From Peptoniphilus_A sp001811425 (GTDB taxonomy: Bacteria; Bacillota; Clostridia; Tissierellales; Peptoniphilaceae), in the NCBI RefSeq assembly GCF_001811425.1, contig NZ_KV804706.1:62001-126000 (forward strand): a stretch of 64,000 nt of DNA, in the 5' to 3' direction. Both the position numbers and the translations under genes were made by a program. Positions 7,309 to 15,607 of the stretch are shown piece by piece (the stretch's first letter is position 1; every line of letters begins with the position of its first letter). The notes beneath the pieces were generated by a model, which did not search any database, had not been told where the DNA came from, and saw only the letters and a program-made list of their open reading frames with translations.

Positions 7309-9102
7309 ATGGAACTTAAAACTCATGATAAAAGACTTAAATTAACTAATGGAGATTTTCAAAGATTAGTTAAGGCTAGGAAACCAGAAGGTATTGAAGA
7401 AAAATCTGCATATCTAGTTGGAACAGGAATTGCAGCACTTACTGCAGCTTGCTTTTTAATTAGAGATGCTCACATGGAAGGTAAAAAAATTACTTTCTTA
7501 GAACAATTAGATATTCCTGGTGGTTCACTTGACGGTGAATACATGGATACTAGAGGATATGTTGCTCGTGGTGGTAGAGAAACTGGGGCTCACTTCGAAT
7601 GTCTATGGGATATTTGGAGTTCTATCCCAAGCTTAGAAGACCCAGAAATGAGTGTTTTAGACGATTATTTCTATACTAACTACGACGATCCAAACTTCAG
7701 CAACTGTCGTATTACTCACAAGCAAGGTGAAAGATATGATGATGGCAAATTTAATTTAACTCAAGATCAAGTTAAAGAAATTGCAGAACTTTGTATGACA
7801 AGTGATGAAAATCTTGATGATAAGGCAATTGAAGATATTTTCTCAGATGGTCTTTTAAATTCAGATTTCTGGACTTTGTGGAGAACTATGTTTGCCTTTG
7901 AAAATTGGCACTCTGCCTTAGAAATGAAACTATATTTAAATCGTTTCATTCACCATGTTGGCGGACTTACAAATTTATCCGCCCTTAGATTTACAAGATA
8001 TGACCAATACAATTCAATTGTAAAGCCTATGGTTAAGTATCTTGAAAACCATGGATGTAAATTCCAATACAATATTAAAGTAACAGATGTAGATTTTGAT
8101 ATTTCTGAAAACAGAAAGGTTGCTACAAAAATAATAGCTGAGGATAAAGATGGAAATGATAAGTCTATTGACTTAACAGAAAATGATTTATTATTCATCA
8201 CAAATGGTTCTATGACAGAAAATTCTAGTTATGGTGATGACAATACTCCAGCAGAACTTTCAGATGAACAAACTGGTTGCTGGGAAATGTGGAAAAACAT
8301 TGCTAAAAAATCAGATGACTTTGGTAATCCTGAAGTATTTTGCTCTGATGTAGAAAAGAGTAATTGGGAATCATGTACAGTAACTTGCCATGATGACTCT
8401 GTTCCAAAATATATTGAAAAAATTACAAAGAGGAGTCCTTACGGTGGAAAGACTGTAACTGGTGGTATAGTAACTTGTGTAGATTCAAGCTGGCTTATGT
8501 CTTGGACAATAAATAGACAAGGACAATACCCAGAACAACCTGAAAACGACATTTGTGTTTGGGTTTATGGTTTATTTACAGATGTTGAAGGCGACTACAT
8601 CAAAAAGAAAATGAGAGATTGTACAGGAAAAGAAATTACAAAAGAATGGTTATATCATATTGGAGTTCCTGTAAATGAAATTGATGCACTTGCAGAAACT
8701 TGTACAGCTGTACCAGTTATGATGCCTTACATTACAGCTCAATTTATGCCTAGAAAATTTGGAGATAGACCACTAGTTGTGCCAAAGGGAGGAGTAAACT
8801 TTGCCTTCTTAGGACAATTTGCAGAAACTCTTGACGATCCAGGAAGAGATACAGTATTTACAACAGAATATTCTGGAAGAACAGCTATGGAAGCAGTTTA
8901 TGTGCTTTGCGGCGTTGAAAAAGCTGTGCCAGAAGTTTATGCTTCAAGATATGACATAAGATATCTTCTAAATGGAATGGTAGCACTATCAGATGGCAAA
9001 AAACCGGAACTTCCACTTAGCCCATTACAAAAAATTAAACTTGCTAAGCGTATTAAGGGAACAGATATTGAAGAAATGTTAAAAGAATTTAATATAATTT
9101 AA
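7309..9102 (+). CDS. ohyA: Oleate hydratase (FAD-dependent)
   Basis: Adds water to the cis-9 double bond of oleate and related free unsaturated fatty acids, giving 10-hydroxy acids; in host-associated cocci this detoxifies antimicrobial fatty acids. The 597-residue length is typical of the family (formerly myosin cross-reactive antigen). VGTGIAALTAACFL at 37-50 is the FAD-binding Rossmann motif, and the RGGRE motif ending at E91 carries the conserved active-site Glu. The ATG at 7309 is preceded by AAAGGAGG five bases upstream; 26 in-frame codons upstream lack one. Probably controlled by the TetR protein encoded just before it. Two terminators in tandem follow. Confidence 0.93.
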   Translation: MELKTHDKRLKLTNGDFQRLVKARKPEGIEEKSAYLVGTGIAALTAACFLIRDAHMEGKKITFLEQLDIPGGSLDGEYMDTRGYVARGGRETGAHFECLWDIWSSIPSLEDPEMSVLDDYFYTNYDDPNFSNCRITHKQGERYDDGKFNLTQDQVKEIAELCMTSDENLDDKAIEDIFSDGLLNSDFWTLWRTMFAFENWHSALEMKLYLNRFIHHVGGLTNLSALRFTRYDQYNSIVKPMVKYLENHGCKFQYNIKVTDVDFDISENRKVATKIIAEDKDGNDKSIDLTENDLLFITNGSMTENSSYGDDNTPAELSDEQTGCWEMWKNIAKKSDDFGNPEVFCSDVEKSNWESCTVTCHDDSVPKYIEKITKRSPYGGKTVTGGIVTCVDSSWLMSWTINRQGQYPEQPENDICVWVYGLFTDVEGDYIKKKMRDCTGKEITKEWLYHIGVPVNEIDALAETCTAVPVMMPYITAQFMPRKFGDRPLVVPKGGVNFAFLGQFAETLDDPGRDTVFTTEYSGRTAMEAVYVLCGVEKAVPEVYASRYDIRYLLNGMVALSDGKKPELPLSPLQKIKLAKRIKGTDIEEMLKEFNII

Positions 9103-9128
9103 AATTATCATTATATTATAAAAAAATT

Positions 9129-9154
9129 GGGGCGGTTATTATCGTCCCTTTTTT
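9129..9154 (+). terminator. Terminator after oleate hydratase
   Basis: GGGGCG pairs with CGTCCC (one G-T pair) around an 8-base loop, followed by six T. Confidence 0.7.
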
Positions 9155-9187
9155 ATACTTTAGGGGCAGAATTTTCATTATGACAAC

Positions 9188-9227
9188 AAAAAGCTTTTAG
9201 GATTAGAAAATCTTAGGAGCTTTTTTT
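9188..9227 (+). terminator. Second tandem terminator
   Basis: A 13-bp stem (AGCTTTTAGGATT with AATCTTAGGAGCT) and an AGAA loop are followed by a run of seven T and preceded by an A-run. It backs up the first terminator. Confidence 0.75.
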
Positions 9228-9312
9228 CTGTAATTTAATATATAATAAGATTAAGTACACAAACAATGTAATTAAATAAAGTGACAAATAAATTTTAAAT
9301 TAGGAGATTGAT

Positions 9313-9834
9313 ATGATAATAAGAAAAGCGGAGGCAAGGGACCTAGACGCAATTGAAAGCATATACAATAAAATATTATTAAAAGAAGAAGAAAGCGAAG
9401 TTACTACTGGCTGGGAGCGAGGAATTTATCCAAGGCGAGAAACGGCTGAGGCAGCTCTTAAAAGAGAAGATATGTTTGTTATAGAAGATGATGGAGCTTT
9501 TGTGGGTGCTGGTATAATTAATAAAGAACAGGTAGATGTCTACGCAAAGGCAAAATGGAAATATAGCGCCGAAGATTCGGAGGTCATGGTCCTTCATACC
9601 CTTGTAATTGATCCTGATAAAAGTGGCATGGGTTACGGAAAGAGATTTGTAGATTTTTATGAAGACTATACTAGAGAAAATGGTTGTAAGTATTTGCGTA
9701 TGGATACAAATGAAAGAAATAAAGCTGCTCGCAATCTTTACACGAAGCTAGGTTTTAATGAAATAGACTGCCTTCCTTGCATTTTTAATGGACTTGAGGG
9801 AGTAAATCTAATTTTATTTGAAAAAAAGCTTTAA
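9313..9834 (+). CDS. GNAT family N-acetyltransferase
   Basis: This 173-residue protein has the GNAT fold: IRKAEARDLDAIESIYN at the start, LHTLVIDPDKSGMGYGKRFVDF at about residues 95-115 (acetyl-CoA pyrophosphate loop, Q/R-x-x-G-x-G/A variant), and MDTNERNKAARNLYTKLGF near the end (motif B). The acceptor is unknown. TTAGGAG lies seven bases before the ATG. The nitrilase gene follows 32 bases later with no terminator, so the two are probably co-transcribed. Confidence 0.85.
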   Translation: MIIRKAEARDLDAIESIYNKILLKEEESEVTTGWERGIYPRRETAEAALKREDMFVIEDDGAFVGAGIINKEQVDVYAKAKWKYSAEDSEVMVLHTLVIDPDKSGMGYGKRFVDFYEDYTRENGCKYLRMDTNERNKAARNLYTKLGFNEIDCLPCIFNGLEGVNLILFEKKL

Positions 9835-9866
9835 AATTATAAGTAAATTAAAAATTGGAGAGGGTT

Positions 9867-10787
9867 ATGAAAGATATTGAAAAAATTTGTAGGGTCGCCT
9901 TGGTGCAAGCTGAGCCAGTAATGTTTGATAAAAAGGTATCTTTGGAGAAGTCTCTAAAATATATTGAAGAAGCAAGTAAAAAAGATCCAGACTTAATTGT
10001 CTTCCCTGAACTTTTTATTTCAGGCTATCCCATTGGCATGAATTTTGGTTTTAGCATGGGGAAGAGAAGTGAAGGTGGACGAAAAGACTGGTTGCGCTAT
10101 TATAATGCATCTCTTGTGGAGGGTGAGGAAGAGTTTCAAAAACTTCTAGAGGCGTCTAAAAAATCTGGAGCCTACATAAGTTTAGGATTTTCAGAAAGAG
10201 ATCCAGTTAGCGGCACACTTTATAACAGCAATGTTATTTTTGAACCCAAGGGAACTTATAAAATACATAGAAAATTAAAACCAACTGGAAGTGAGCGACT
10301 TCTTTGGGGAGATGCCAACAGAAATTATTTTCCAATCACAGAAACAGCCTTTGGTCCTATTGGCAGTCTAATCTGTTGGGAAAGTTACATGCCACTTGCT
10401 CGTGTTGCTCTCTATGAAAAGGGAATTACAATTTATATTTCGCCTAACACCAATGACAATCCAGAGTGGCAGGCAACAATTCAGCACATAGCAATAGAGG
10501 GCAAGTGCTTTTTCATCAATGCCGACATGATTGTCAGGTCTTCCTCTTATCCAAGGGATTTAAATGAAATAGAAGCCTTAAAGGATTTGCCAAGCCTTGT
10601 GTGCAGAGGTGGCAGCTGCATTATTGACCCCTACGGACATTATTTGACTGACCCTGTTTGGGATAAGGAAGCAATAATTTACGCAGACCTTGACATGACT
10701 TTAGTGGCAGCCTGCAAGATGGAGCACGATGCAGTGGGACATTATGCCAGGCCAGATGTCTTGGAACTAAGGGTTAATGATAAGTAA
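9867..10787 (+). CDS. Nitrilase, carbon-nitrogen hydrolase family
   Basis: This 306-residue enzyme carries the full catalytic triad: E48 in FPELFISGYP, K136 in HRKLKPT and C170 in LICWESYMPLAR. The CWE context and length match true nitrilases (nitrile to carboxylate plus ammonia) rather than amidases or carbamoylases, although substrate cannot be told from sequence. The ATG at 9867 has GGAGAGGG six bases upstream; a TTG at 9855 lies upstream of that site and is rejected. It follows the GNAT gene in one unit and ends at a bidirectional terminator. Confidence 0.87.
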   Translation: MKDIEKICRVALVQAEPVMFDKKVSLEKSLKYIEEASKKDPDLIVFPELFISGYPIGMNFGFSMGKRSEGGRKDWLRYYNASLVEGEEEFQKLLEASKKSGAYISLGFSERDPVSGTLYNSNVIFEPKGTYKIHRKLKPTGSERLLWGDANRNYFPITETAFGPIGSLICWESYMPLARVALYEKGITIYISPNTNDNPEWQATIQHIAIEGKCFFINADMIVRSSSYPRDLNEIEALKDLPSLVCRGGSCIIDPYGHYLTDPVWDKEAIIYADLDMTLVAACKMEHDAVGHYARPDVLELRVNDK

Positions 10788-10830
10788 AAAATATATAAAA
10801 AAACATAAAATTTGAGGAAAAAAGGGACAA

Positions 10831-10870
10831 AAAAAAGACTGGTAAATAAAATTATCCGCCAGTCTTTTTT
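10831..10870. terminator. Bidirectional terminator
   Basis: A 12-bp AAAAAAGACTGG/CCAGTCTTTTTT stem lies between the convergent nitrilase and DUF853 genes and works for both strands. Confidence 0.75.
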
Positions 10871-10883
10871 GATTTAAAATAAA

Positions 10884-12371
10884 TTATCTTCTTTTTTTAA
10901 TTGAGCCAAGCAGACCTCTTGCGATTTCTCTGCCTATACTTCGTGTAATTGTTCCTAGCATGGAGTCTATGCCCTTGTCAATGTAAGATTTTTGCTTGCG
11001 AGAAGATTTTCTTTCTTTTTCCAATTCCTTTTCGCGTCTTTCAATTTCTTTAAGCCTTTCTTCTTCTAGCTTATCTCTTTCTTCTTGGATCTTTTCATTT
11101 TCAATTCTCTTAAGCAAAACTTCATAGGCAGATTCTCTGTCAATTGGGTCCTTATATTTTAAATAAAGGTTTGAAGCTTCAACTAAATTTCTGTATTCAG
11201 TATCATTTAATGTGACAAAGGAAGAGTGTGGTGGAAGAATAAGAGCCCTATCAGCAACAGTTGGCGCGCCGCTTTCATCGGCAAAGGAAACTATAGCTTC
11301 GCCAGTCCTAAGATTTATAATTTCTTCCTTTAAATTCATTGAGTCGTCTTGCCTAAAGCTATCTGCAACAGCGTTAATTGCCTTTAATTCCTTTGGAGAG
11401 TAGGCTCTAAGTTGATGGACAATTCTGTTGGAAAGCTGTGAAGAAACTTCTTCCGGTACATCAAGTGGATTTTGTGTAATGAAGAAGACTCCAACGCCCT
11501 TACTTCTCACAAGTCTAACAACTTGAATTATTTTATCCTTTAAAACACTTGGGGTATTGTTAAAAAGTAGGTGGGCTTCGTCAAAGAAAAACACAAGCTT
11601 AGGTTTATCTAAGTCGCCAACTTCTGGGAAATTTTCATATATTTCTGATAGGAGATAAAGAAGTAGCATTGAATATAAAAGTGGATTTGAAATTAATTTA
11701 TTGGCATTTAAAATATTTACAAGACCCTTGCCAGATGCATCAGTTCTCACTAAATCATTTATATCAATGGCAGGTTCGCCAAAAAATAAATCGCCACCAG
11801 CATCTTCGACAAACAATAGTTTTCTAGAAATTGCAGAAAGACTTTGGCTTGCCACATTGCCATAATTTTTGCTGATTTCATCTCTATTGTCATTTACAAA
11901 ATTTATAACTTGCTTTAAGTCCTTTAAGTCAATTAATAAAAGACCTTCACTGTCAGCAACTTTAAAAATAATATTTAAAACTCCCATCTGTGTGTCGTTT
12001 AAGTCCAAAATATTTGAGAGCATAAGAGGACCCATTTCAGAAACTGTAACTCTTAGGGGAATGCCCTTTTCACCATAAATATCCCACATAGATACAGGAT
12101 AATTTTTAAATTCAAAATTTGAGATGCCTAACTCATATAGTCTATCTTGTAACTTGTCATTCATCTCGCCAGACATGGAAATATTGGCTAGGTCGCCCTT
12201 GACATCGGCAAGAATTGTTGGCACTCCAGCATCAGATAGACCTTCAGTTAGGACCTTTAGGGTGACAGTTTTTCCAGTACCAGTGGCACCACTTATTAAT
12301 CCATGTCGATTTACTTTATTTAAAAGAATACAATTTTCAGATTTTCCCTTTCCAATTAAAATTTTGTCCAT
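10884..12371 (-). CDS. HerA-like helicase domain protein (DUF853)
   Basis: This 495-residue P-loop ATPase belongs to the DUF853/HerA-FtsK group. Walker A is GATGTGKT at residues 28-35, Walker B is LVFFFDEAHLL with D264-E265, and FFITQNP near 307 fits the sensor strand. DVKGDLA after the first strand is typical of DUF853. A Glu/Lys/Arg-rich coiled-coil stretch (about 410-460) precedes a basic tail. AAAGGGGG lies before the ATG. The biochemical role of DUF853 proteins is poorly known; nucleic-acid translocation is inferred from the fold. It is divergent from the AAA ATPase gene with 119 bases between. Confidence 0.85.
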   Translation of the reverse strand: MDKILIGKGKSENCILLNKVNRHGLISGATGTGKTVTLKVLTEGLSDAGVPTILADVKGDLANISMSGEMNDKLQDRLYELGISNFEFKNYPVSMWDIYGEKGIPLRVTVSEMGPLMLSNILDLNDTQMGVLNIIFKVADSEGLLLIDLKDLKQVINFVNDNRDEISKNYGNVASQSLSAISRKLLFVEDAGGDLFFGEPAIDINDLVRTDASGKGLVNILNANKLISNPLLYSMLLLYLLSEIYENFPEVGDLDKPKLVFFFDEAHLLFNNTPSVLKDKIIQVVRLVRSKGVGVFFITQNPLDVPEEVSSQLSNRIVHQLRAYSPKELKAINAVADSFRQDDSMNLKEEIINLRTGEAIVSFADESGAPTVADRALILPPHSSFVTLNDTEYRNLVEASNLYLKYKDPIDRESAYEVLLKRIENEKIQEERDKLEEERLKEIERREKELEKERKSSRKQKSYIDKGIDSMLGTITRSIGREIARGLLGSIKKRR

Positions 12372-12456
12372 GAGAACCCCCTTTATTATTAAAGTTATAA
12401 ACTATCTTTATTATAGCAAAGATTACAAAAGTTCACATAAAATAAATTTTAAAGAA

Positions 12457-12465
12457 TGATATAAT
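12457..12465 (+). promoter_or_regulatory. Extended -10 promoter for the AAA ATPase gene
   Basis: TG-A-TATAAT at 12457-12465 is an extended -10 placed 25 bases before the start codon. No clear -35 is seen. Confidence 0.4.
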
Positions 12466-12490
12466 TAATTAAAAGATTGAGGAGGATCTT

Positions 12491-13237
12491 ATGGAATATG
12501 TAAAAAAAATTTATGGAGTAAATATAGAAGATCTACCAGGAGATTCATATCTTAGAGAAATTCCCTTTCTAAAAAATTTTAAGGGCATGGATATAGATAG
12601 TCCTGTAACCTTTTTTGTAGGAGAAAATGGAACAGGCAAGTCCACACTTCTTGAAGCCTTGGCAGTAAGACTTGGCTTTAACGCAGAAGGCGGTTCAAAA
12701 AATTTTAATTTTGCAACAAAAAAGACTCACTCTATTCTTGGAGAGATTCTAGAAATTGGAAGAGGACCAGGCAAGGAGAGGGATGGATTTTTCCTCAGAG
12801 CAGAATCCTTTTACAATCTTGCATCAGAAGTTGATAACTTAGCAGAAGGTGGAGCCTCGGATTATTATGATTTTTATGATTCTTATGGAGGCAAGTCTCT
12901 TCATTTTCAATCTCATGGTGAGAGTTTTCGGTCTCTTATCTTAAATAGATTTAGGGGCAAGGGTATTTATCTACTAGACGAACCAGAAGCAGCCCTTTCG
13001 CCAACATCAATAATGTCTATCTTGTGCATAATCCATGAGCTAGAAAAAGATGATTCACAATTTTTTATAGCAACCCACTCGCCAATCCTTTTGGCTTATC
13101 CTCATGCGAAAATTTTTGAATTTTCTGAAAATGGCATAGAGGAGAAGACCTATAAAGAGACAGAATCCTATAGCATTACAAAAACTTTTTTAGATGACCC
13201 AGAAAAGATGATAGACTTATTGTTTAATGAAGAATAA
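12491..13237 (+). CDS. AAA/ABC-type ATPase
   Basis: This soluble 248-residue ATPase has Walker A GENGTGKST at 44-52, an ABC-signature-like SHGES at 141-145, Walker B IYLLDEPEAAL with D163-E164, and the switch histidine in ATHSP (H196). This order matches single-domain SMC/RecF-like predicted ATPases (COG3910), not a membrane transporter subunit: no permease gene is adjacent. Function is unknown; comparable proteins are annotated only as AAA family ATPase. GAGGAGG lies six bases before the ATG. A terminator follows at 13253. Confidence 0.82.
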   Translation: MEYVKKIYGVNIEDLPGDSYLREIPFLKNFKGMDIDSPVTFFVGENGTGKSTLLEALAVRLGFNAEGGSKNFNFATKKTHSILGEILEIGRGPGKERDGFFLRAESFYNLASEVDNLAEGGASDYYDFYDSYGGKSLHFQSHGESFRSLILNRFRGKGIYLLDEPEAALSPTSIMSILCIIHELEKDDSQFFIATHSPILLAYPHAKIFEFSENGIEEKTYKETESYSITKTFLDDPEKMIDLLFNEE

Positions 13238-13252
13238 AATTAATATTTATTT

Positions 13253-13279
13253 AGAGAAGGCTTAGGCTTTCTCTTTTTT
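13253..13279 (+). terminator. Terminator after the AAA ATPase gene
   Basis: AGAGAAGGC pairs with GCTTTCTCT around a TTAG loop, followed by six T. Confidence 0.75.
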
Positions 13280-13351
13280 ATTGAGGAATATAGAAATTTT
13301 TTTACAAAGTCAAAGAAATGCTTATTTTTTGTTTATGAAAAATATTTTTTA

Positions 13352-13380
13352 TTTACCCTAAAGTAAGCTTGTGGTAATAT
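13352..13380 (+). promoter_or_regulatory. Promoter and long leader of the surface protein gene
   Basis: TTTACC, a 17-base spacer, then TAATAT with TG at the extended -10 position. It predicts a leader of about 165 bases before the start at 13552. A small hairpin (ATGAGA-TTT-TCTCAT, about 13494-13508) lies in this leader. The same TTTAC-17-TGGTAATAT pattern occurs ahead of rpsO. Confidence 0.5.
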
Positions 13381-13551
13381 TTCTGTGGTATCTTTACACT
13401 TAGTTAAATATTTTTAAATATTATTTGTTTTAGTAACTTGAGATAAAGTAGTAGGCAATTTATTTTAATTTTTTATTTCATTTAATATTTCTTATGAGAT
13501 TTTCTCATTAAAAATTTTTGTAAGATACTAACTTAAAATATGGAGGAAAAT

Positions 13552-15519
13552 ATGAAAAAAGTTGTAGCGACTACTATGGCGACTTTATTATTTGGGCTTT
13601 CATTTCCGGTTAAGACCTTTGCTTTACCAAATAATACAGAAGAATTAGAGTCCAAAATTGTTAAAGATTTTAATGTAAAAAAATACAGTGGAAAAATAAT
13701 TGACAGAGATCCAAATTTAAACTTGTCTGAAGAAAAGCAGGGACAACTTCCTAATCAAGGTCAAAGCCTTGCAGAAAGAATTGGAAAAAATAATTTAATC
13801 CCAGTTGATATTTCTCTTTGGCAAGGGGATCCAATTAATTGGAAGGATGGAGTTGAGTTAGATACATCTGAAAATGATCCTGAGCTTAGAAGAGCCTTTG
13901 ATGAGGCGAATTTTGAAGGAGATGGAAGAGATTCTGGTTTACAAGCACCAAGTGGAAGCCAAGGAAAAATTGTTGTAACTTTTAAAGACAAATCTTTTAT
14001 TGAAGTTAAAGATCAAAAGATTTATGTCTTTCCACATGTAACTGCTTCTTCTTATGCAAATGTACCAAAGAATGCAGTAACAACAACTTTCTTCTTAGGA
14101 GAAGAGAGTAAAGTTAAAAGTGGTTTAAATGAACAGGTGGGAAATGCAGAACATCCTATTCCTTTCCAAACATTTAAGATAAAACCAGGTACAAATATTT
14201 ATGACTTCCAGCTGCCAACTAATAAGAATATTTTTGATAATATTTCTGCCATGCCAGCTGATGATTCTTATTCTGATCTTAAATGGGAACCAGAAAACTA
14301 TATTGTTAGTGAAAACAATAAGTCCTTTACTGCAAGGGCAATTAAGTCCTATAAAGTAAAATTTGAATTTAAGGCTTACGATTCCGACAAGGGTCATGAG
14401 GAGATTAATTCTTTACCACAAGAATTAATGGATAAAATGCCAAAGGACCTTAAAGTAAAAAAAGGTGACTCCTTTGAAGCAACTAAACCTGAAAATTTTA
14501 TTGAAACTATAAAAGATAAGAATGGTGAAATTACTAAGGTTTATGAGTGGACTTTTGCTGGATGGAATCCAACAAAATTTTTAAAAGTAGAAAAAGATGA
14601 AAAAATTTCTGGCACTTGGAAGAGAAAACAAGCAACATCTGCTAAACCTACAGCTGACAATGTAACTGAAGGCGACAAAGCTATTAAGGGTCAAGGTATT
14701 GCTGGTTCAATTATAAAAATAAAACTAGATAATAAAACAGTTGAGGCTAAAGTTTCTGATACTGGAAATTGGGAAGCTAAATTAGATAGGGGACTAAATA
14801 AAGACGAGAAAGTTATAATTACTCAAGTTGAAAAGGGCAAAAAAGGGTCTGAGCAAGTGGAGTTAACTGTTGCTAAAAAGGAAAATAACAAACCAAGTCC
14901 TAAGCCAGAATCAAACCCTCAGCCTAATCCACAACCAAACCCAAATCCAAAGCCAGAACAAAAACCAAGTCCTAAGCCAAGACCAAGGACAGGAAATATT
15001 TTTCCAAAGCTAAAAAATAAGGATTACAATAAAAATTCTATTGAAGTTAAAACTTATTTAGCTAAAAGCAAAATTAATGATAATAAAAATAAGAGCCTAA
15101 GACACATCATAAATGTTTTAAGTGGAGAATACGAAATTGTGAAAGATGGAGTTTCTCAAAAGAAAAGAATGGATGTTGTTCCTGTAATAAAAAATGACAG
15201 ATTAATGTTACCACTTAGAAGTCTTGCTGAAATGATTGGTGCAAAAGTAGAATGGGATTCACAAACTAGGATTGCAACTTTTACGAATAATGCTTTAGTT
15301 GCAAAAATTCAAATTGATGGAAATGAAATTGTCTTGTCTAATGGAAAAGTTATAAAAATGGATTCAAAGCCACTAAATATTAATGGAAGAATTTTAGTTT
15401 CTCTTTCCAATGTAGGAAATGTTTTTGGATTGACAAATGGAAATACCAAGGACGGCATTGACCAAGATATTGAATGGGATGATGCTAATAAGACAGTTAC
15501 AATTAATTTAAAAAAATAA
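13552..15519 (+). CDS. Secreted SHIRT, Ig-like and stalk domain surface protein
   Basis: This 655-residue exported protein has a signal peptide at about 1-25 (cleavage near KTFA-LP). Next comes an unrecognised domain of about 230 residues, then a SHIRT-like domain (about 260-360: YKVKFEFKAYDSD to WTFAGWNPTKF), a bacterial Ig-like domain (about 365-440), a Pro/Asn/Lys linker (about 445-490), and a C-terminal copper-amine-oxidase-N-like stalk domain (VVPVIKNDRLMLPLRSLAEMIGAKVEW). SHIRT domains form rigid stalks in streptococcal adhesins; a surface adhesive or projecting role is inferred. There is no LPxTG motif, so anchoring is probably through the stalk domain. The ATG at 13552 is chosen because GGAGG lies just upstream. 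Confidence 0.8.
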   Translation: MKKVVATTMATLLFGLSFPVKTFALPNNTEELESKIVKDFNVKKYSGKIIDRDPNLNLSEEKQGQLPNQGQSLAERIGKNNLIPVDISLWQGDPINWKDGVELDTSENDPELRRAFDEANFEGDGRDSGLQAPSGSQGKIVVTFKDKSFIEVKDQKIYVFPHVTASSYANVPKNAVTTTFFLGEESKVKSGLNEQVGNAEHPIPFQTFKIKPGTNIYDFQLPTNKNIFDNISAMPADDSYSDLKWEPENYIVSENNKSFTARAIKSYKVKFEFKAYDSDKGHEEINSLPQELMDKMPKDLKVKKGDSFEATKPENFIETIKDKNGEITKVYEWTFAGWNPTKFLKVEKDEKISGTWKRKQATSAKPTADNVTEGDKAIKGQGIAGSIIKIKLDNKTVEAKVSDTGNWEAKLDRGLNKDEKVIITQVEKGKKGSEQVELTVAKKENNKPSPKPESNPQPNPQPNPNPKPEQKPSPKPRPRTGNIFPKLKNKDYNKNSIEVKTYLAKSKINDNKNKSLRHIINVLSGEYEIVKDGVSQKKRMDVVPVIKNDRLMLPLRSLAEMIGAKVEWDSQTRIATFTNNALVAKIQIDGNEIVLSNGKVIKMDSKPLNINGRILVSLSNVGNVFGLTNGNTKDGIDQDIEWDDANKTVTINLKK

Positions 15520-15545
15520 ATTTTGATAAAAAGAAAATTAAAGTG

Positions 15546-15579
15546 AAAAGAACTTGGCAATAAAACCAAGTTCTTTTTT
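15546..15579. terminator. Bidirectional terminator
   Basis: An AAAAGAACTTGG/CCAAGTTCTTTT stem and 8-base loop lie between the convergent surface protein and metY genes. Confidence 0.75.
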
Positions 15580-15607
15580 AGTATTTAAAATGGTGATGAT
15601 AAAAAAT

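Noticed and set aside
9855..9866. Upstream TTG start for the nitrilase
   Set aside because: The TTG lies at the edge of the GGAGAGGG ribosome site that serves the ATG at 9867.
14882..14996. Pro/Asn/Lys-rich short repeat that could be read as a tandem DNA repeat
   Set aside because: It is the protein linker (PNPQPNP-type) of the surface protein; the repeats are short and degenerate, with no spacer structure, so not a CRISPR array.
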